Assembly: GCA_001310455.1 (NCBI GenBank)
Contig: BAXG01000005.1
Location: 62,001-126,000, forward strand
Reading direction: 5' to 3'
DNA: 64,000 nt
Source: Photobacterium sp. JCM 19050
GTDB taxonomy: Bacteria > Pseudomonadota > Gammaproteobacteria > Enterobacterales > Vibrionaceae
Shown: positions 49,591 through 59,446 of the stretch, in pieces
Numbering within the stretch: the stretch's first letter is position 1
Layout: each line of letters starts with the position of its first letter
The notes under the pieces: generated by a model
What the model was told of the DNA's origin: nothing
What the model saw: only the letters and a program-made list of their open reading frames with translations
Databases searched by the model: none
Made by a program: the position numbers and the translations under genes

Positions 49591-51483
49591 TTAAACCGTA
49601 AAGGTTGAAACCTTGGCATTAAGCGAATCTGCCTGGATGCTGAGGCTTTCGGCCTGCAGGCGGGCATCTTCGGCATCTTCTGCCAGACGGTCAGTGACAT
49701 CCTTAATCGCAGTAGTATTCTGGGTAATCTCCAGCGTAACGTGGGATTGTTCCTCAGCCGCTGTTGCAATTTGGGTAGCCATATCACTGATAACCCGGAT
49801 GGACTCGCTGATCTGAGTCAGGGATTCACTGGCAGCCTGCGCGCCGTCAACGGATGTGTTCGCCATTTCTGAGCTGCGCTCCATGATCTCCACAGCCTTG
49901 TTAGTCGTGGCCTGAAGCGTGGTAATCATCGCCTGAATTTCTTCAGTAGAAGAGTGCGTGCGCTGCGACAGTACCCGGACCTCGTCTGCTACGACCGCAA
50001 ATCCACGGCCCTGTTCGCCGGCTCGGGCAGCTTCAATTGCCGCATTCAGTGCCAGCAGATTGGTCTGTTCAGCAATCCCCTGGATGGCTGAAAGAATGCC
50101 GTTGATATCCTGGGCATGTTGGTTCAGCTCGCGGATAACACCCGTTGCGGTTTCCACTTCACCGGCAAGGTCTGAGATTTCACAACGGCTCTTTTCTACA
50201 AGGTGCTGACCGTGCTCCGAGTACGTTGCAGATTCCTGTGCGGCCTGAGCGGCATTTTCAGCATTGGCTGCAATTTCCTGCGTTGCCGAAGACATCTCGG
50301 TGACGGCAGTAGCCACCATGGTCACTTCCTGCTGTTGGTTGCCAAGCGCGTCAACCTGTTTGAGCGCGCGAGCCTGACTTTCAGAAGACTCAGTGTTCAA
50401 TTGACGAGCCTGGCTGCCTATGTCCTGAATCAGCGCCTGCAGGCTGCCGACAAACTTGTTGAAGTTTTCTGCCAACTGGCCCACTTCATCCTTGCTGGTG
50501 ATTTCCAGACGGCCGGTCAGATCGCCGCCTCCCTGGGCAATGGTTTCAAGGGCATCGGAAACATTGCGCAGGGGTTTGAACAGGTAATTACACAGCAGGT
50601 TAAAGGCGACCATACAGGCAATAATGACAGTAATGGCAATGGCTGCCTGCTCCCACAGCATACGAATAAGCGGTGCAACAACGGAGTCGTGGTCAACCAC
50701 AATAACGGTCAGCAGGCCGGTGTCCGGAATGGCATCAACGGTCACATTGCTGTCTACGCCGTTAACCAGCATTTCAGTCATGTTTCCGCTTTGTGCCAGG
50801 CGGTTAAGAATAGCTGGCGTCAGGCCTTCTGCTGCGGTGTTGGCGGACTGGTTTAAAAGTCCGGTATCGGCATGGGCGAAGATTTTTCCATCCCGGGTTG
50901 TGATAAACATATGTCCGTCACCCGGCAGCAGGACATTTTTCAACTGTTGCAAGATGGCATTGATTTCTACGTCTGCACCCAACACGGCTTCACCGTTATT
51001 GGTTTGTACGACCTTGCCTACCGAAACGACATTGGCCCCGCTCGCGGCTGCTACAGTCGGGTTATCCATAAACACCTGGCCCGGCATCGCTTTGGCGTTG
51101 TTGTACCACCCCCACTTTCGCGGATCGTTGTTGTCTGTTGGCAGCTTCACGTTGTTGGCATTGATCTGGCTGCCATCGTTGAATGCCAGGAAAACGTTAT
51201 CAAATTGACCGGACTCGCGAACCTGACGAACGTGTTTGTCATAATGAGCAGGATCGGCGTCGGACGGGAAAGAGGATAGGGCATGGCCTTTGGATTGAAT
51301 CCAGTCGGCAACGTAGGTGTTGTAGGACTCGGCGGCACTGTGCAACCGTTCTTTCAGTTCAATATCCAACCTGTTAAGTGAAGAGATGAAAGAGACGGCC
51401 ATAACAAGTGAACTGCCAACCAGAATGGCAGCACTGGCAGAGAAGGCCAGTTTTTTTCTGAGTGAAAGCGAACTCGTAAACAT
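49591..51483 (-). CDS. Methyl-accepting chemotaxis protein
   Basis: A 630-residue transmembrane chemoreceptor. Helix 1 is at residues 9-32, a dCache-type periplasmic sensor domain follows ([20 protein letters not shown], then [20 protein letters not shown]), helix 2 is around [20 protein letters not shown], then a HAMP domain and the coiled-coil signalling hairpin with the conserved tip [20 protein letters not shown]. No C-terminal CheR-tethering pentapeptide. dCache domains of this type often bind amino acids or small acids; ligand not assignable. Single gene. Confidence 0.92.
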   Translation of the reverse strand: MFTSSLSLRKKLAFSASAAILVGSSLVMAVSFISSLNRLDIELKERLHSAAESYNTYVADWIQSKGHALSSFPSDADPAHYDKHVRQVRESGQFDNVFLAFNDGSQINANNVKLPTDNNDPRKWGWYNNAKAMPGQVFMDNPTVAAASGANVVSVGKVVQTNNGEAVLGADVEINAILQQLKNVLLPGDGHMFITTRDGKIFAHADTGLLNQSANTAAEGLTPAILNRLAQSGNMTEMLVNGVDSNVTVDAIPDTGLLTVIVVDHDSVVAPLIRMLWEQAAIAITVIIACMVAFNLLCNYLFKPLRNVSDALETIAQGGGDLTGRLEITSKDEVGQLAENFNKFVGSLQALIQDIGSQARQLNTESSESQARALKQVDALGNQQQEVTMVATAVTEMSSATQEIAANAENAAQAAQESATYSEHGQHLVEKSRCEISDLAGEVETATGVIRELNQHAQDINGILSAIQGIAEQTNLLALNAAIEAARAGEQGRGFAVVADEVRVLSQRTHSSTEEIQAMITTLQATTNKAVEIMERSSEMANTSVDGAQAASESLTQISESIRVISDMATQIATAAEEQSHVTLEITQNTTAIKDVTDRLAEDAEDARLQAESLSIQADSLNAKVSTFTV

Positions 51484-51794
51484 GAAAGTATTGCTCCAAT
51501 TATTCCCTGGAAGTCTGGCGGCGCCAGAATGAAGGCTTCGTGGTGAACCAGCAATATTAGCGGCAGGTATGAAGCGTGCTTGATATAGAAATCGTACAAA
51601 TCATATGACAAATTTTCATCAGGACAAAGGTGCTTATCGATAAATCTAATAATTATGCATTTGCGTGCTTAATAAGGCGTCAGCACGGAAATCTGCGCTT
51701 GCATCACAGCGCCAAGGGAGCGATCATTCTCGGTTTGCCGCAACGGGATCAATCCGACGCGGAGAGAAAACCTTCGAAAGCCTGTGAGAAAATC

Positions 51795-52028
51795 ATGAAA
51801 TGCCATGCCGGGTGCGGCGCGTGTTGTATCGCACCTTCAATCAGTTCACTGGGTAAGCCCGCCGGAGAGCGGTGTAAACACCTGACTGCAGAGAACCTGT
51901 GTTCCATCTTTGGGAAAAGTGAGCGTCCCAAAGTGTGCAGTGATTTTAAAGCCTGTGACTGGATTTGCGGTAAAGGCAGCGCGCAGGCCATTGCCATATT
52001 AACTGAACTGGAAGTCGCTACCGTTTAA
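51795..52028 (+). CDS. YkgJ-family cysteine cluster protein
   Basis: A 77-residue protein rich in cysteine: CHAGCGACCIAP, GERCKHLTAENLCSIFG, VCSDFKACDWICG. This CxxxCxxCC pattern defines the YkgJ zinc- or iron-binding family of unknown function. ATG 51795 is chosen since homology begins with KCHAGCG; a longer open frame to 51630 has no family resemblance. A second cysteine-cluster gene follows after about 65 bases. Confidence 0.82.
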   Translation: MKCHAGCGACCIAPSISSLGKPAGERCKHLTAENLCSIFGKSERPKVCSDFKACDWICGKGSAQAIAILTELEVATV

Positions 52029-52092
52029 CGGGTGGCGCGATGTGTCGGCGGACCGGAAACTCCGGGTCGTGCGGCGTTCCGGATAACTATCG

Positions 52093-52557
52093 ATGAGCAG
52101 TACCATGACAGAACGTTTCTGGGAATCAAAACCCCTTGAAAAAATGACGGACGAAGAATGGGAGTCGCTTTGTGACGGTTGCGGTAAATGCTGCCTGCAC
52201 AAGCTAATCGATGAAGACACGGACGAGCTTTATTACACCAACGTAGCCTGTAGCTTGCTGGACAATAAAACCTGTTCTTGCAAAGACTACCTTAACCGAT
52301 TCTCTTACGATGAAGAGTGCCTCAAGCTGAGCCGAGATAAAATCGAAGAATTCTACTGGCTGCCGGAAACCTGTTCGTACCGCCTGCTTGCAGAAGGCAA
52401 GCCCCTGCCTGAATGGCACCCGCTGATTACAGGCTCGAAAGATGCCATGCACGCCGCCAATGAATCGGTACGGGATAAAGTGGTGTACGAAATCGACGTA
52501 ATCGACTGGGAAGACCACATTTTAAATCACCCACAGCGTGTTGACGAATCTGCATAG
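52093..52557 (+). CDS. ycgN: YcgN family cysteine cluster protein (UPF0260)
   Basis: A 154-residue cytoplasmic protein matching E. coli YcgN through [37 protein letters not shown] and [13 protein letters not shown]. The CxxCxxCC site probably binds a metal; function unknown. ATG 52093 or 52105 may be the start. Neighbour of another cysteine-cluster gene on the same strand, followed by a terminator. Confidence 0.88.
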   Translation: MSSTMTERFWESKPLEKMTDEEWESLCDGCGKCCLHKLIDEDTDELYYTNVACSLLDNKTCSCKDYLNRFSYDEECLKLSRDKIEEFYWLPETCSYRLLAEGKPLPEWHPLITGSKDAMHAANESVRDKVVYEIDVIDWEDHILNHPQRVDESA

Positions 52558-52603
52558 CTTCCGGGCTTTTCTGATCTGACAGCACCAGCTGTCAATAAAA
52601 CTG

Positions 52604-52648
52604 CCGCCATTTTATCACCACGTTGAGGTGAATGAATGGCGGTTTTTT
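52604..52648 (+). terminator. Terminator after ycgN
   Basis: CCGCCATT pairs with AATGGCGG, an inner TCACC/GGTGA stem stacks within, and TTTTTTG follows. A perfect GACAGC-ACCA-GCTGTC hairpin lies just upstream (52578-52593). Confidence 0.82.
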
Positions 52649-52725
52649 GTATGTGTGTTTCGGCAGGCCAGCGAAATTCAGAAGACAAGATGTGTTGTCG
52701 AGCGTTTTTTCATCAATTATACTCA

Positions 52726-52746
52726 ATGCGTATATTTTATGCGCAT
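52726..52746 (+). promoter_or_regulatory. Predicted CcdA operator
   Basis: ATGCG-TATATTTTAT-GCGCAT is an imperfect palindrome (about 8 of 10 paired positions per half) that overlaps the likely -10 region just upstream of ccdA. Toxin-antitoxin operons of this type are repressed by their antitoxin at such sites. Confidence 0.55.
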
Positions 52747-52757
52747 AGGTTGACTCT

Positions 52758-52994
52758 ATGAGAAAGACAAACGGTGTGAAAAAGGCGACAAATTTAAGCC
52801 TGAATAGTGAGTTACTTGCAGAAGCGAAGCGCCTTAACATCAATCTTTCTGCAACAATGGAAAAGGCATTAGAGATAGAAGTCAGTGAGCGTCAGAAGTT
52901 GGAGTGGTTAAAGCAAAATGCTGATGCAATTGAGGCGTGCAATACGCTGACAGAAAAGCACGGACTTTTTTCTGATTCATTTCGGGAATTCTGA
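52758..52994 (+). CDS. ccdA: CcdA-type antitoxin
   Basis: A 78-residue protein. The N-terminal ribbon-helix-helix DNA-binding part is KKATNLSLNSELLAEAKRLNINLSATMEKALE (residues 8-39); the C-terminal part (RQKLEWLKQNADAIEACNTL to FSDSFREF) is the toxin-binding tail. It neutralises the CcdB-type toxin encoded next, with one base of overlap (TGATG). The region is AT-richer than its neighbours, in keeping with horizontal transfer. Confidence 0.88.
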   Translation: MRKTNGVKKATNLSLNSELLAEAKRLNINLSATMEKALEIEVSERQKLEWLKQNADAIEACNTLTEKHGLFSDSFREF

Positions 52995-53311
52995 TGTCAC
53001 AATTTACCCTTTACAGGAACACCGATAAGAAATCATCTGAAGCTTATCCATTTTTTGTTGATATACAGAGTGAACTCCTGAAAACACTGAATACACGATT
53101 GGTTGTCCCCCTCACGCCATTCGAAATGCTAGAAAAAAGAGCACCAAGTCACCTGTGCCCGACTTTTCACCTGGATGAGGGTGACTTTGCGGTTCTAACC
53201 CATCAAATGGCAAGTGTGCCGGTGAAAATTCTCACCGATCCTGTCACTGACTTAAGTGCTTTTAGAGACGAATTCATTGCTGCAATCGATTTTTTAGTCA
53301 CGGGCATCTAA
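52994..53311 (+). CDS. ccdB: CcdB-type toxin (gyrase inhibitor family)
   Basis: A 105-residue protein of the CcdB fold: SQFTLYRNTDKKSSEAYPFFVDIQS at the N-terminus and the C-terminal FLVTGI, where F-plasmid CcdB has a tryptophan-glycine-isoleucine end that contacts gyrase. Here the aromatic residue before GI is replaced by threonine, so gyrase poisoning is not certain. Translationally coupled to ccdA. Chromosomal ccdAB copies are common in Vibrionaceae. Confidence 0.87.
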   Translation: MSQFTLYRNTDKKSSEAYPFFVDIQSELLKTLNTRLVVPLTPFEMLEKRAPSHLCPTFHLDEGDFAVLTHQMASVPVKILTDPVTDLSAFRDEFIAAIDFLVTGI

Positions 53312-53407
53312 CGGCTTTGTTGATAAGCGTTTCTACAAACACTCAACTGGTGTAACTTGGTAAAAGCTTTGCACAGAATACGAAGCTAATTTTGAGAAGA
53401 ATGCGTG

Positions 53408-53872
53408 TTACGGCAGGTCCCGTAATTTCCTTGCGGGATTACCCGCATAAATACCTTTTTCGGTAATATCTTTTGTGACTACGCTACCTGCACCAATAAC
53501 AGCGCCTTCACAGACGTTGACAGGCAAGATTGTCGCGTTGGATCCGATAGTCACGTTGTTTGAAATCACTGTCCTGCCCCAGTTGTCGGGGTTTGGGTCG
53601 GGCTTGCCATCTTTGAACAAGTCATTGGCAAACATAACACCGTGACCGATGAAACAGTCCTCCCCTATGGTGACGAACTCGCAGATAAAAGTATGAGACT
53701 GAATCTTAGTGCGGGCACCTATTACTGAGTTTTTCTGAATTTCGACAAAGGGGCCGACGAAAACCCCCTTTTTCAGTTCGCATCCGTAAATATTGGATGG
53801 CTCTATGATCGTTACGTTCTCACCACAAGTCACATTTGCGATCTTTGAGTTCAAAATCCTTGGGTTTGCCAT
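53408..53872 (-). CDS. Left-handed beta-helix (hexapeptide) acyltransferase
   Basis: A 154-residue protein made of hexapeptide repeats: IYGCELKKGVFVGPFVEIQ, SVIGARTKIQSHTFICEFVTIG, CFIGHGVMFANDL, VTIGSNATILPVN and GAVIGAGSVVTKDI, ending AGNPARKLRDLP. The family transfers acetyl or succinyl groups to sugars and antibiotics, as a trimer. The acceptor is unknown; forms like this appear in surface-polysaccharide loci. ATG 53872 follows GGAGAAGGG, a very strong site, so the longer frame to 53998 is rejected. A MITE-like palindrome lies just upstream. Confidence 0.83.
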   Translation of the reverse strand: MANPRILNSKIANVTCGENVTIIEPSNIYGCELKKGVFVGPFVEIQKNSVIGARTKIQSHTFICEFVTIGEDCFIGHGVMFANDLFKDGKPDPNPDNWGRTVISNNVTIGSNATILPVNVCEGAVIGAGSVVTKDITEKGIYAGNPARKLRDLP

Positions 53873-53914
53873 CCCTTCTCCAAATTCGTCATTTTTCTCA
53901 TTGAGTTTAATTCT

Positions 53915-54037
53915 TTGATTGGCTCTCATTCTGCGTTGCAGTTTTTGATTTAGAGCCACTAGATCGTCAAAACAGCGCCTTGACTGACAGCCAATCAACT
54001 CTCGCTGAAAACTGCACCTTGAGGTGACTTGGGTATA
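53915..54037. repeat. MITE-like imperfect palindrome
   Basis: TTGATTGGCT (53915-53924) pairs with AGCCAATCAA (53989-53998); inside, GCGTTGCAGTTTTTGA faces TCAAAACAGCGCC, and a short spacer separates the arms. On the right, CACCTTGAGGTG and then ACTTGGGTATA form an apparent terminus. I recall repeats of this pattern in Vibrio and Photobacterium genomes. The matching left terminus is absent, so this copy is truncated or diverged. No transposase gene is present. Confidence 0.6.
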
Positions 54038-54039
54038 AG

Positions 54040-54060
54040 AGCCCCTGGTCCGGGGCTTTT
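54040..54060. terminator. Terminator downstream of the HAAAP transporter gene
   Basis: AGCCCC, loop, GGGGCT with T tracts on the plus strand and CTTATA on the minus strand. It lies 17 bases past the stop of the minus-strand carrier gene. Confidence 0.65.
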
Positions 54061-54076
54061 ATTCTTAATGCGTGCT

Positions 54077-55330
54077 TTATTTCACCAACGAAAACACTAA
54101 TGCTGACACAGCTACTATCCCAGCAGCCAAGACAAAATAGGTGCTGGCTTTGCCGCGGTATTTGCTCATTGCCGGTACGGTGAACACTGCCACCATTGGC
54201 ATGATAAACAGGATCATGGCGATGACCGGGCCGGAGAGGGCTTCCATCATGCCGAGGATGCTCGGTTCATTACCGCAGCAAACCAGATGGCAAAGAACAT
54301 CACAATCACACCCAGATGATCAGCGTTTTTCAGGCTAAGAGAGGAGTGCTTTGTAATCAGTCCGTTCAGGCTTTCCCTGGCGCCCATAAAATGACCAAGG
54401 AAAGATGATGTAATCGCAATAAAGGCAACTAAAGGTCCCAACGTAGCGATAAATGGGTTATTGGTGACGTTTGCCAGATAGGAGAGCACGGAGACGTTTG
54501 CCGCTTTAGCATCGGCAAGCTGGGCCGGACTGAGTGCCAATACACAGGAGAAGACAAATAATAGTACAAAGGCAACCAGCATGATCGCAGTACGGTTCAG
54601 GATGCTCTCAGATTTCTCGATTGCTTTGTCACCGTAATGGCGGCGTTGGACATTGGCAAAACTCGATACTGCCGCTGCGTGGCTGAAGGAGAAAATCAAC
54701 ACGGGCAGGGCGAGCCAGGTGGTTATCGTGAAATCACTGAATGCGGGAAGGGTGAGGGCCGGAACTTTCCATTCCTGAACCAGATAAAGGGAAAGCACCG
54801 CAAGAATGGCAACCAGCGGGTACACCATCAGGGCAAATACTTTCAACATGATCTTTTCCCCGGCCATCATTATGGCAACCATCGGGAAAATCAGAAGACC
54901 GGAAAGAATGATACGTGACGGTTCAGCCATTCCCAACTGGTTTACCAGAAAGCTGCTGACAGTGTTGGTAATACCTACACCATAGATAAGCAGAATAGGG
55001 AAGATGGAGAGAAAATAGAGCAGGGAAATCAGACGGCCAGCCGATACACCAAAGTGTTCCTCTACCACATCGGTAAAATCTGCTTCAGGGTTTGAAGAAG
55101 ACAGTACAAAGCGGGCCAGGCCTCGGTGAGCTAAGTAAGTGAGTGGAAATGCCAGCACTGCCATCAGGCAAGCGGCCAAAAACCACCTATTCCCAGGTTG
55201 ATAGGGAGGAACAGGATGCCTGCGCCTACCGCAGTACCAAACAGGCTAAGTACCATTGCGTATCATGTTTTGACCAGGATGCTTTGTTAGAGATGCTTCG
55301 GGAAAGGGTGGCTTCTTGAGTATAACTCAC
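54077..55330 (-). CDS. HAAAP-family amino acid (serine/threonine-type) transporter, three apparent frameshifts
   Basis: Inner-membrane amino acid/proton symporter like SdaC, TdcC or YhaO. Reading from GTG 55330 gives [20 protein letters not shown], then [20 protein letters not shown], the helix-1 signature of the family; later blocks are [18 protein letters not shown] and [19 protein letters not shown]. The frame breaks near 55258 (TGGG), 55173 (GCCCTG) and 54268 (AACCCG); one base each gives a continuous 418-residue protein ending [10 protein letters not shown]. Closest to serine or threonine carriers, but the substrate is not certain. An 11-base inverted repeat upstream may be its operator. 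Confidence 0.85.
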
Positions 55331-55490
55331 GTAAAACTCGCTGTTTTTGGTGTTTTAATCTGAGTGAGTCTACATAGGCAGGATTCTTGTCGCGAATGAT
55401 AGGTCCAGCATTAATAACTAACAAAAAGCGATACTACTGGGTTAGAGAGTCTGAATTTTTCTTATTACTAGTGTCATGCTCTATATTTAA

Positions 55491-55533
55491 CTGAATTTCA
55501 TGAAATTAAAAACCAAAATAAAATGAAATTCAG
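55491..55533. promoter_or_regulatory. Inverted repeats upstream of the HAAAP transporter gene
   Basis: CTGAATTTCAT (55491-55501) is repeated inverted as ATGAAATTCAG (55523-55533), and the first copy overlaps a perfect 14-base palindrome AATTTCATGAAATT (55494-55507). It sits 160-200 bases before the carrier start and near the end of def. A regulator site is likely; which regulator is unknown. Confidence 0.5.
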
Positions 55534-55593
55534 GTTATTGTTCTTTTGCTGTTTTATTGAACGAATTCACTATAAGTGACTGAAACTCGCTTA

Positions 55594-56108
55594 TCAGTTT
55601 GCTGAGAGTTGTTTCAGATACTCTGCTTCTGTCGCGAAGTCTCGGCTGTCAGCCCGGTCGAGAAAGACGACACCGTTAAGGTGGTCCAGTTCATGCTGGA
55701 ATATCCGTGCGATAAATCCGTCAAACCGGCATTCAATTTTTTCTCCTTCTAGAGTCAGGTATTTCACCTTGATAGAGACGGCTCTCGGCACTTTCGCCCT
55801 GATACCCGGAATGCTCAGGCAGCCTTCCCAATCAAGTGCAATTTCTTCACTTTGCCACAGGAGTTCCGGGTTGATCATCAGAGTTGGTTCCATCTCAGGG
55901 GCATCCGGATAACGGCTATTGGGTTTGGAAGCGACGATAAACGCCTGATAGATTGACCAACCTGAGGTGCGGCGATACCGACGCCGTTGTGATGCGCCAT
56001 GGTGTCATGCAAATTCTGGAAAAAGCCGCTGTGTGAATTGAGTGTGTCCGGTGAGAGAGGCTGTGAGGTTTCCCGCAGTTGTGGATTGCCCAATTGAATG
56101 ATGTCCAT
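55594..56108 (-). CDS. def: Peptide deformylase, one apparent frameshift
   Basis: Metallo-hydrolase that removes the formyl group from new N-termini. All three motifs are present: GVGIAAPQVG, EGCLS and QHELDHLNG (HExxH). The frame breaks near 55940 (CGTTTTATC read with one T fewer); repair gives SIRRFIVASKPNSRYPDAPE and 171 residues. ATG 56108 follows AGGG. The gene is not beside fmt, so it is probably an additional, paralogous deformylase, as found in many Vibrionaceae. Confidence 0.9.
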
Positions 56109-56363
56109 CGTGATTTCCCTGATGTGTATCGAGCTTTGAGATATGGCTCGCAACAATCCTATCTGTATGGGTTATGGGTCATTTCCCACACCAATTTCCC
56201 GCGAAATTTCACTGAATTGAAATCAAGTCAGCCGTGCGGGGTTCAATCCTGAAAATACCATTTTTTCCTTTCTGATTTACATCATACATTAGCCACGCGC
56301 CGGATGTGATGCCGGGTAAAACAATAAAAAACCTAAGTCAGTAAATAAAAAGGAAGCCTAAAG

Positions 56364-57737
56364 ATGCAAACCATTACTGTGTCATTGCGATCAGCAATGA
56401 TGAGCAGGAACGCACTGATCCTGCTCGCCGACATTGCGTTGCTTGTTGTACTGAACTTAACTCTGCCGTTTGAGCCGGATGTGGTCAAAGGTCTCTCGAT
56501 CCTGACCTTTGTTGCCATCCTCTGGCTGACAGAGGCGCTCCATGTCAGTGTAACTGCCGTTCTTATTCCCCTGCTGGCCATCGGGTTTGGCATTTTCCCA
56601 ACGGCCAAGGCGCTTTCCAGTTTTGCCAACCCCATTATCTTTTTGTTCCTGGGCGGTTTTGCCTTGGCTGCGGCTCTCAGTAAACAGGGGCTAGACCGGG
56701 CGATTGCTAACAAGATTGTTTCAGCGGCAAAGGGAAGCCTTGCCGGAGCCACTGTCGTGCTTTTTGTCGCCACGGCGTTTCTGTCGATGTGGATCAGCAA
56801 TACAGCAACGGCGGCGATGATGTTACCGCTGTCAGCCGGTTTGTTGGCATCAGTGAATGAAGAGAAACATCGGAATACCCATGTATTTGTTCTGCTGGGC
56901 ATTGCTTACTGTGCGAGTATCGGTGGCATTGCGACGCTGGTGGGCAGCCCGCCTAACGCCATTGCTGCCGCAGAAGTTGGATTGGACTTTATGGGTTGGT
57001 TCCGTCTTGGGTTGCCGGTCACCCTGGTTTTGTTGCCTGCAGCGATTTTGATTCTTTATTTCTACCTTCGCCCGAAGATGGATTTCGCTGTCGATTCTCA
57101 TGAAGTGAAGATTGAGTGGACACGCGGGCGTATTACGACGATGGCTATTTTTGGCCTGACAGTGTGTTGCTGGATTTTGGGTAAGCCCATTAATGCCATG
57201 TTGGGAGGGCTATCCTCTTTCGATACCGTTGTTGCACTGGGGGCCATTTCCCTTTTGGCCGTGACTGGCTCGGTAGAATGGAAAGACATAGACCGAAACA
57301 CAGATTGGGGCGTGTTGATGCTGTTTGGTGGAGGACTGTGTCTTAGTGCAATGATTTCTGCCACCGGCACCAGCGCGTTTCTCGCCGGGCATCTCAGTCG
57401 ATTCCTGGCAGAGGCCGGAGTGCTGATGACAATCCTGATTTTGGTCAGTTTTGTAGTGTTCCTGACCGAAGTTTCCAGTAATACTGCGACTGCCGCGCTG
57501 TTGGTTCCGGTGTTTGCTGGAGTTGCAGTGGAAATGGGTATGTCACCGGTGATGACATCTGCATTAATTGCCGTTTCTGCCTCCTGTGCTTTTATGCTTC
57601 CGGTTGCAACGCCACCCAATGCGATAGTGTTCGCAACCGGAAAGGTAAAGCAGTCAGAAATGATGCGAGCCGGTTTTGTCCTTAATTTGGCGTGTATTGC
57701 CATTATCAGCGTCTTTGCCCTGATTTTTTGGCACTAA
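56364..57737 (+). CDS. DASS/SLC13-family dicarboxylate transporter (VcINDY type)
   Basis: A 457-residue sodium-coupled carrier for succinate and other C4-dicarboxylates. Both Ser-Asn-Thr substrate/sodium motifs are present: [12 protein letters not shown] and [30 protein letters not shown] and [13 protein letters not shown] are the paired re-entrant loop ends. Long stretches match Vibrio cholerae INDY as I recall it. Helices number about 11. ATG 56364 follows AGGAAG with a 7-base gap. Single gene with a hairpin downstream. Substrate assignment is by family. Confidence 0.92.
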   Translation: MQTITVSLRSAMMSRNALILLADIALLVVLNLTLPFEPDVVKGLSILTFVAILWLTEALHVSVTAVLIPLLAIGFGIFPTAKALSSFANPIIFLFLGGFALAAALSKQGLDRAIANKIVSAAKGSLAGATVVLFVATAFLSMWISNTATAAMMLPLSAGLLASVNEEKHRNTHVFVLLGIAYCASIGGIATLVGSPPNAIAAAEVGLDFMGWFRLGLPVTLVLLPAAILILYFYLRPKMDFAVDSHEVKIEWTRGRITTMAIFGLTVCCWILGKPINAMLGGLSSFDTVVALGAISLLAVTGSVEWKDIDRNTDWGVLMLFGGGLCLSAMISATGTSAFLAGHLSRFLAEAGVLMTILILVSFVVFLTEVSSNTATAALLVPVFAGVAVEMGMSPVMTSALIAVSASCAFMLPVATPPNAIVFATGKVKQSEMMRAGFVLNLACIAIISVFALIFWH

Positions 57738-58075
57738 CCATTAACGTTGAACGATTCCCGGGCCGGCCTTTATTCGTTTCAGCTCCCTGTTAACGTTTTT
57801 ATCATCTTGTATCCAGATGATTTTAATCTGCCAGGGAGACCAAGGTTTTTACCATGCGCGACTGATTTAGCAGACATTAGTTGCCCAATCCAGAGGTGGT
57901 TACTCAGTAACCGTATAAATTTTAATTGCTTAGGACAGGCCGGATTGCACTTTATGACATAAGATTAATATCAGGAACTAAATTGCTTTAATAAACAGAA
58001 CACTATTTACGGATTTCAGACTTTTCGCAGGTTTGAGAAGAAATCGTAAAAATAGCTTGTTATTGTGAGGGTCAT
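57738..58075. other. Intergenic region after the INDY carrier, with nested hairpins
   Basis: No gene in 338 bases. ATCATCT-TGTATCC-AGATGAT followed by TTTTAAT (57801-57826) is a weak terminator, enclosed by CTCCCTG/CAGGGAG (57783-57789 and 57832-57838). The right part, before the M23 gene, holds nothing else that I recognise. Confidence 0.55.
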
Positions 58076-59446
58076 TTGTTGAATACCCTGGCCGTTATGA
58101 TTCGTAAAATCGGCGCAGCTTACAGGTCCTGCTTCCCCTCGCGGCAGCTGCTGATCCGGCAAGAAGCGCAAGTGAAAATGATGACCATCCCGGGCTGGTT
58201 GCAAAGCTTCTTTGTAACCAGCCTGTTTGTGCTTATCGCATGGGCCGCCTATTCAACCAACCAATTACTCCATCAGCAGGAAGAATTTAACCGCCGGCAT
58301 GAAAGCCTCTACAGTGAACTGACATTGCTGCGGAGTGAATCTGCCAGGCAGGCTGAAAACTGGCAGAAAAAGTATGATTCCACCACTGCCTCACTGACAG
58401 AGCAGATCGACACGGAGCGACGGGAGTGGCAAAAAAAGTACCAAGCCGGTACACAGGCGCTCAAAGATCAGCTGGCCGTTGAGCGTCAACAGTGGCAACA
58501 ACAGATTGATGCCAGAACCCGTGATTTACATATCCAATACGAAGCGGAGCGGGAACAGTGGCGGCTTCAACATGAAGATGAGCAGCGGGAATGGAAACAG
58601 CTCGCAAGCCAATTGGAAGAAGAAAACGAGCAGCAGCACGACAAGCTGAAAATTCTGTTGCACCAGCAATCTGTATTGCTGGATATGCGAGCGAACCTGC
58701 CGGCAACAGTAACCCGGCCAAACGAGGCTGAAGAGCCTCAGGCGTATAATGTTCCCCCTTTTCTTGAGCAACCTTTTTTCCAGCAAGCATCTGTGCTTGA
58801 AAACCATATCCAGTTTCTGTTCAGTGATTGGGCATCCCGGATAACCACCCGCAAACAGGCAATCCTGACGGCTCTAAAAGATGCCGGGATAAAGTATTCT
58901 GTTGAAGATGTACCCAGTGGGCAAGGTGGGCCTTTTCAGGAAGCAAACCTTGACCTTTTGCCGGTTGGGTACGATAAAACGCTGGATGAACTTACAACGC
59001 TTAACGAGTTGGAAACCTATCTGGATGCGTTGCCTGATGTCCTCCCTGTGAAGGAAGATGAGTATTACATCAGCAGCCGATATGGTTACCGCAAAGATCC
59101 TTTTAATAAAAAACGTGCCTTCCACAGGGGACTTGATCTCGCCGGATGGCCAAAAACCAAGATTTATGCGCCCGCCGATGGAACGGTTTTGCGGGCGTTT
59201 AAAAATGCCGGGTACGGTAAATTTATCGAGATCCGGCACAGTAACGGCATCATCACCCGCTATGGACACCTGCACACGTTTAAGGTTAAACGGGGTGACC
59301 ATGTCGCCAAGGGACAGGTGATTGGGTTGATGGGAAATACCGGTCGCAGTACCAATAACCATCTGCACTATGAGATTGTGCAAGATAAACGGTACTTAAA
59401 TCCTCTGCGTTTTTTTGAGGTAATCAGTCATGTTCAGCAGCAGTAA
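58076..59446 (+). CDS. Membrane-anchored M23 (LytM) peptidase with coiled coil
   Basis: A 456-residue protein. A single membrane helix (WLQSFFVTSLFVLIAWAAYS, about residues 41-60) is followed by a long coiled coil rich in EREQW and ERRQW heptads (about 70-210), a linker, and a C-terminal LytM domain with SSRYGYRKDP, HRGLDLAGWP (first metal His and Asp) and HLHYE (HxH). All metal ligands are present, so it should cut peptidoglycan cross-links, unlike degenerate EnvC-type activators. TTG 58076 or 58079 follows GTGAGG; an ATG at 58097 is possible. The bactofilin gene overlaps its end by 17 bases. Confidence 0.88.
   Translation: MLNTLAVMIRKIGAAYRSCFPSRQLLIRQEAQVKMMTIPGWLQSFFVTSLFVLIAWAAYSTNQLLHQQEEFNRRHESLYSELTLLRSESARQAENWQKKYDSTTASLTEQIDTERREWQKKYQAGTQALKDQLAVERQQWQQQIDARTRDLHIQYEAEREQWRLQHEDEQREWKQLASQLEEENEQQHDKLKILLHQQSVLLDMRANLPATVTRPNEAEEPQAYNVPPFLEQPFFQQASVLENHIQFLFSDWASRITTRKQAILTALKDAGIKYSVEDVPSGQGGPFQEANLDLLPVGYDKTLDELTTLNELETYLDALPDVLPVKEDEYYISSRYGYRKDPFNKKRAFHRGLDLAGWPKTKIYAPADGTVLRAFKNAGYGKFIEIRHSNGIITRYGHLHTFKVKRGDHVAKGQVIGLMGNTGRSTNNHLHYEIVQDKRYLNPLRFFEVISHVQQQ

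Noticed and set aside
53306..53416. Integron attC site after ccdB
   Set aside because: TCTAAC occurs after ccdB, but no matching GTTAGA-type R' core is found downstream, and the next gene is on the opposite strand, so this is not a cassette array.
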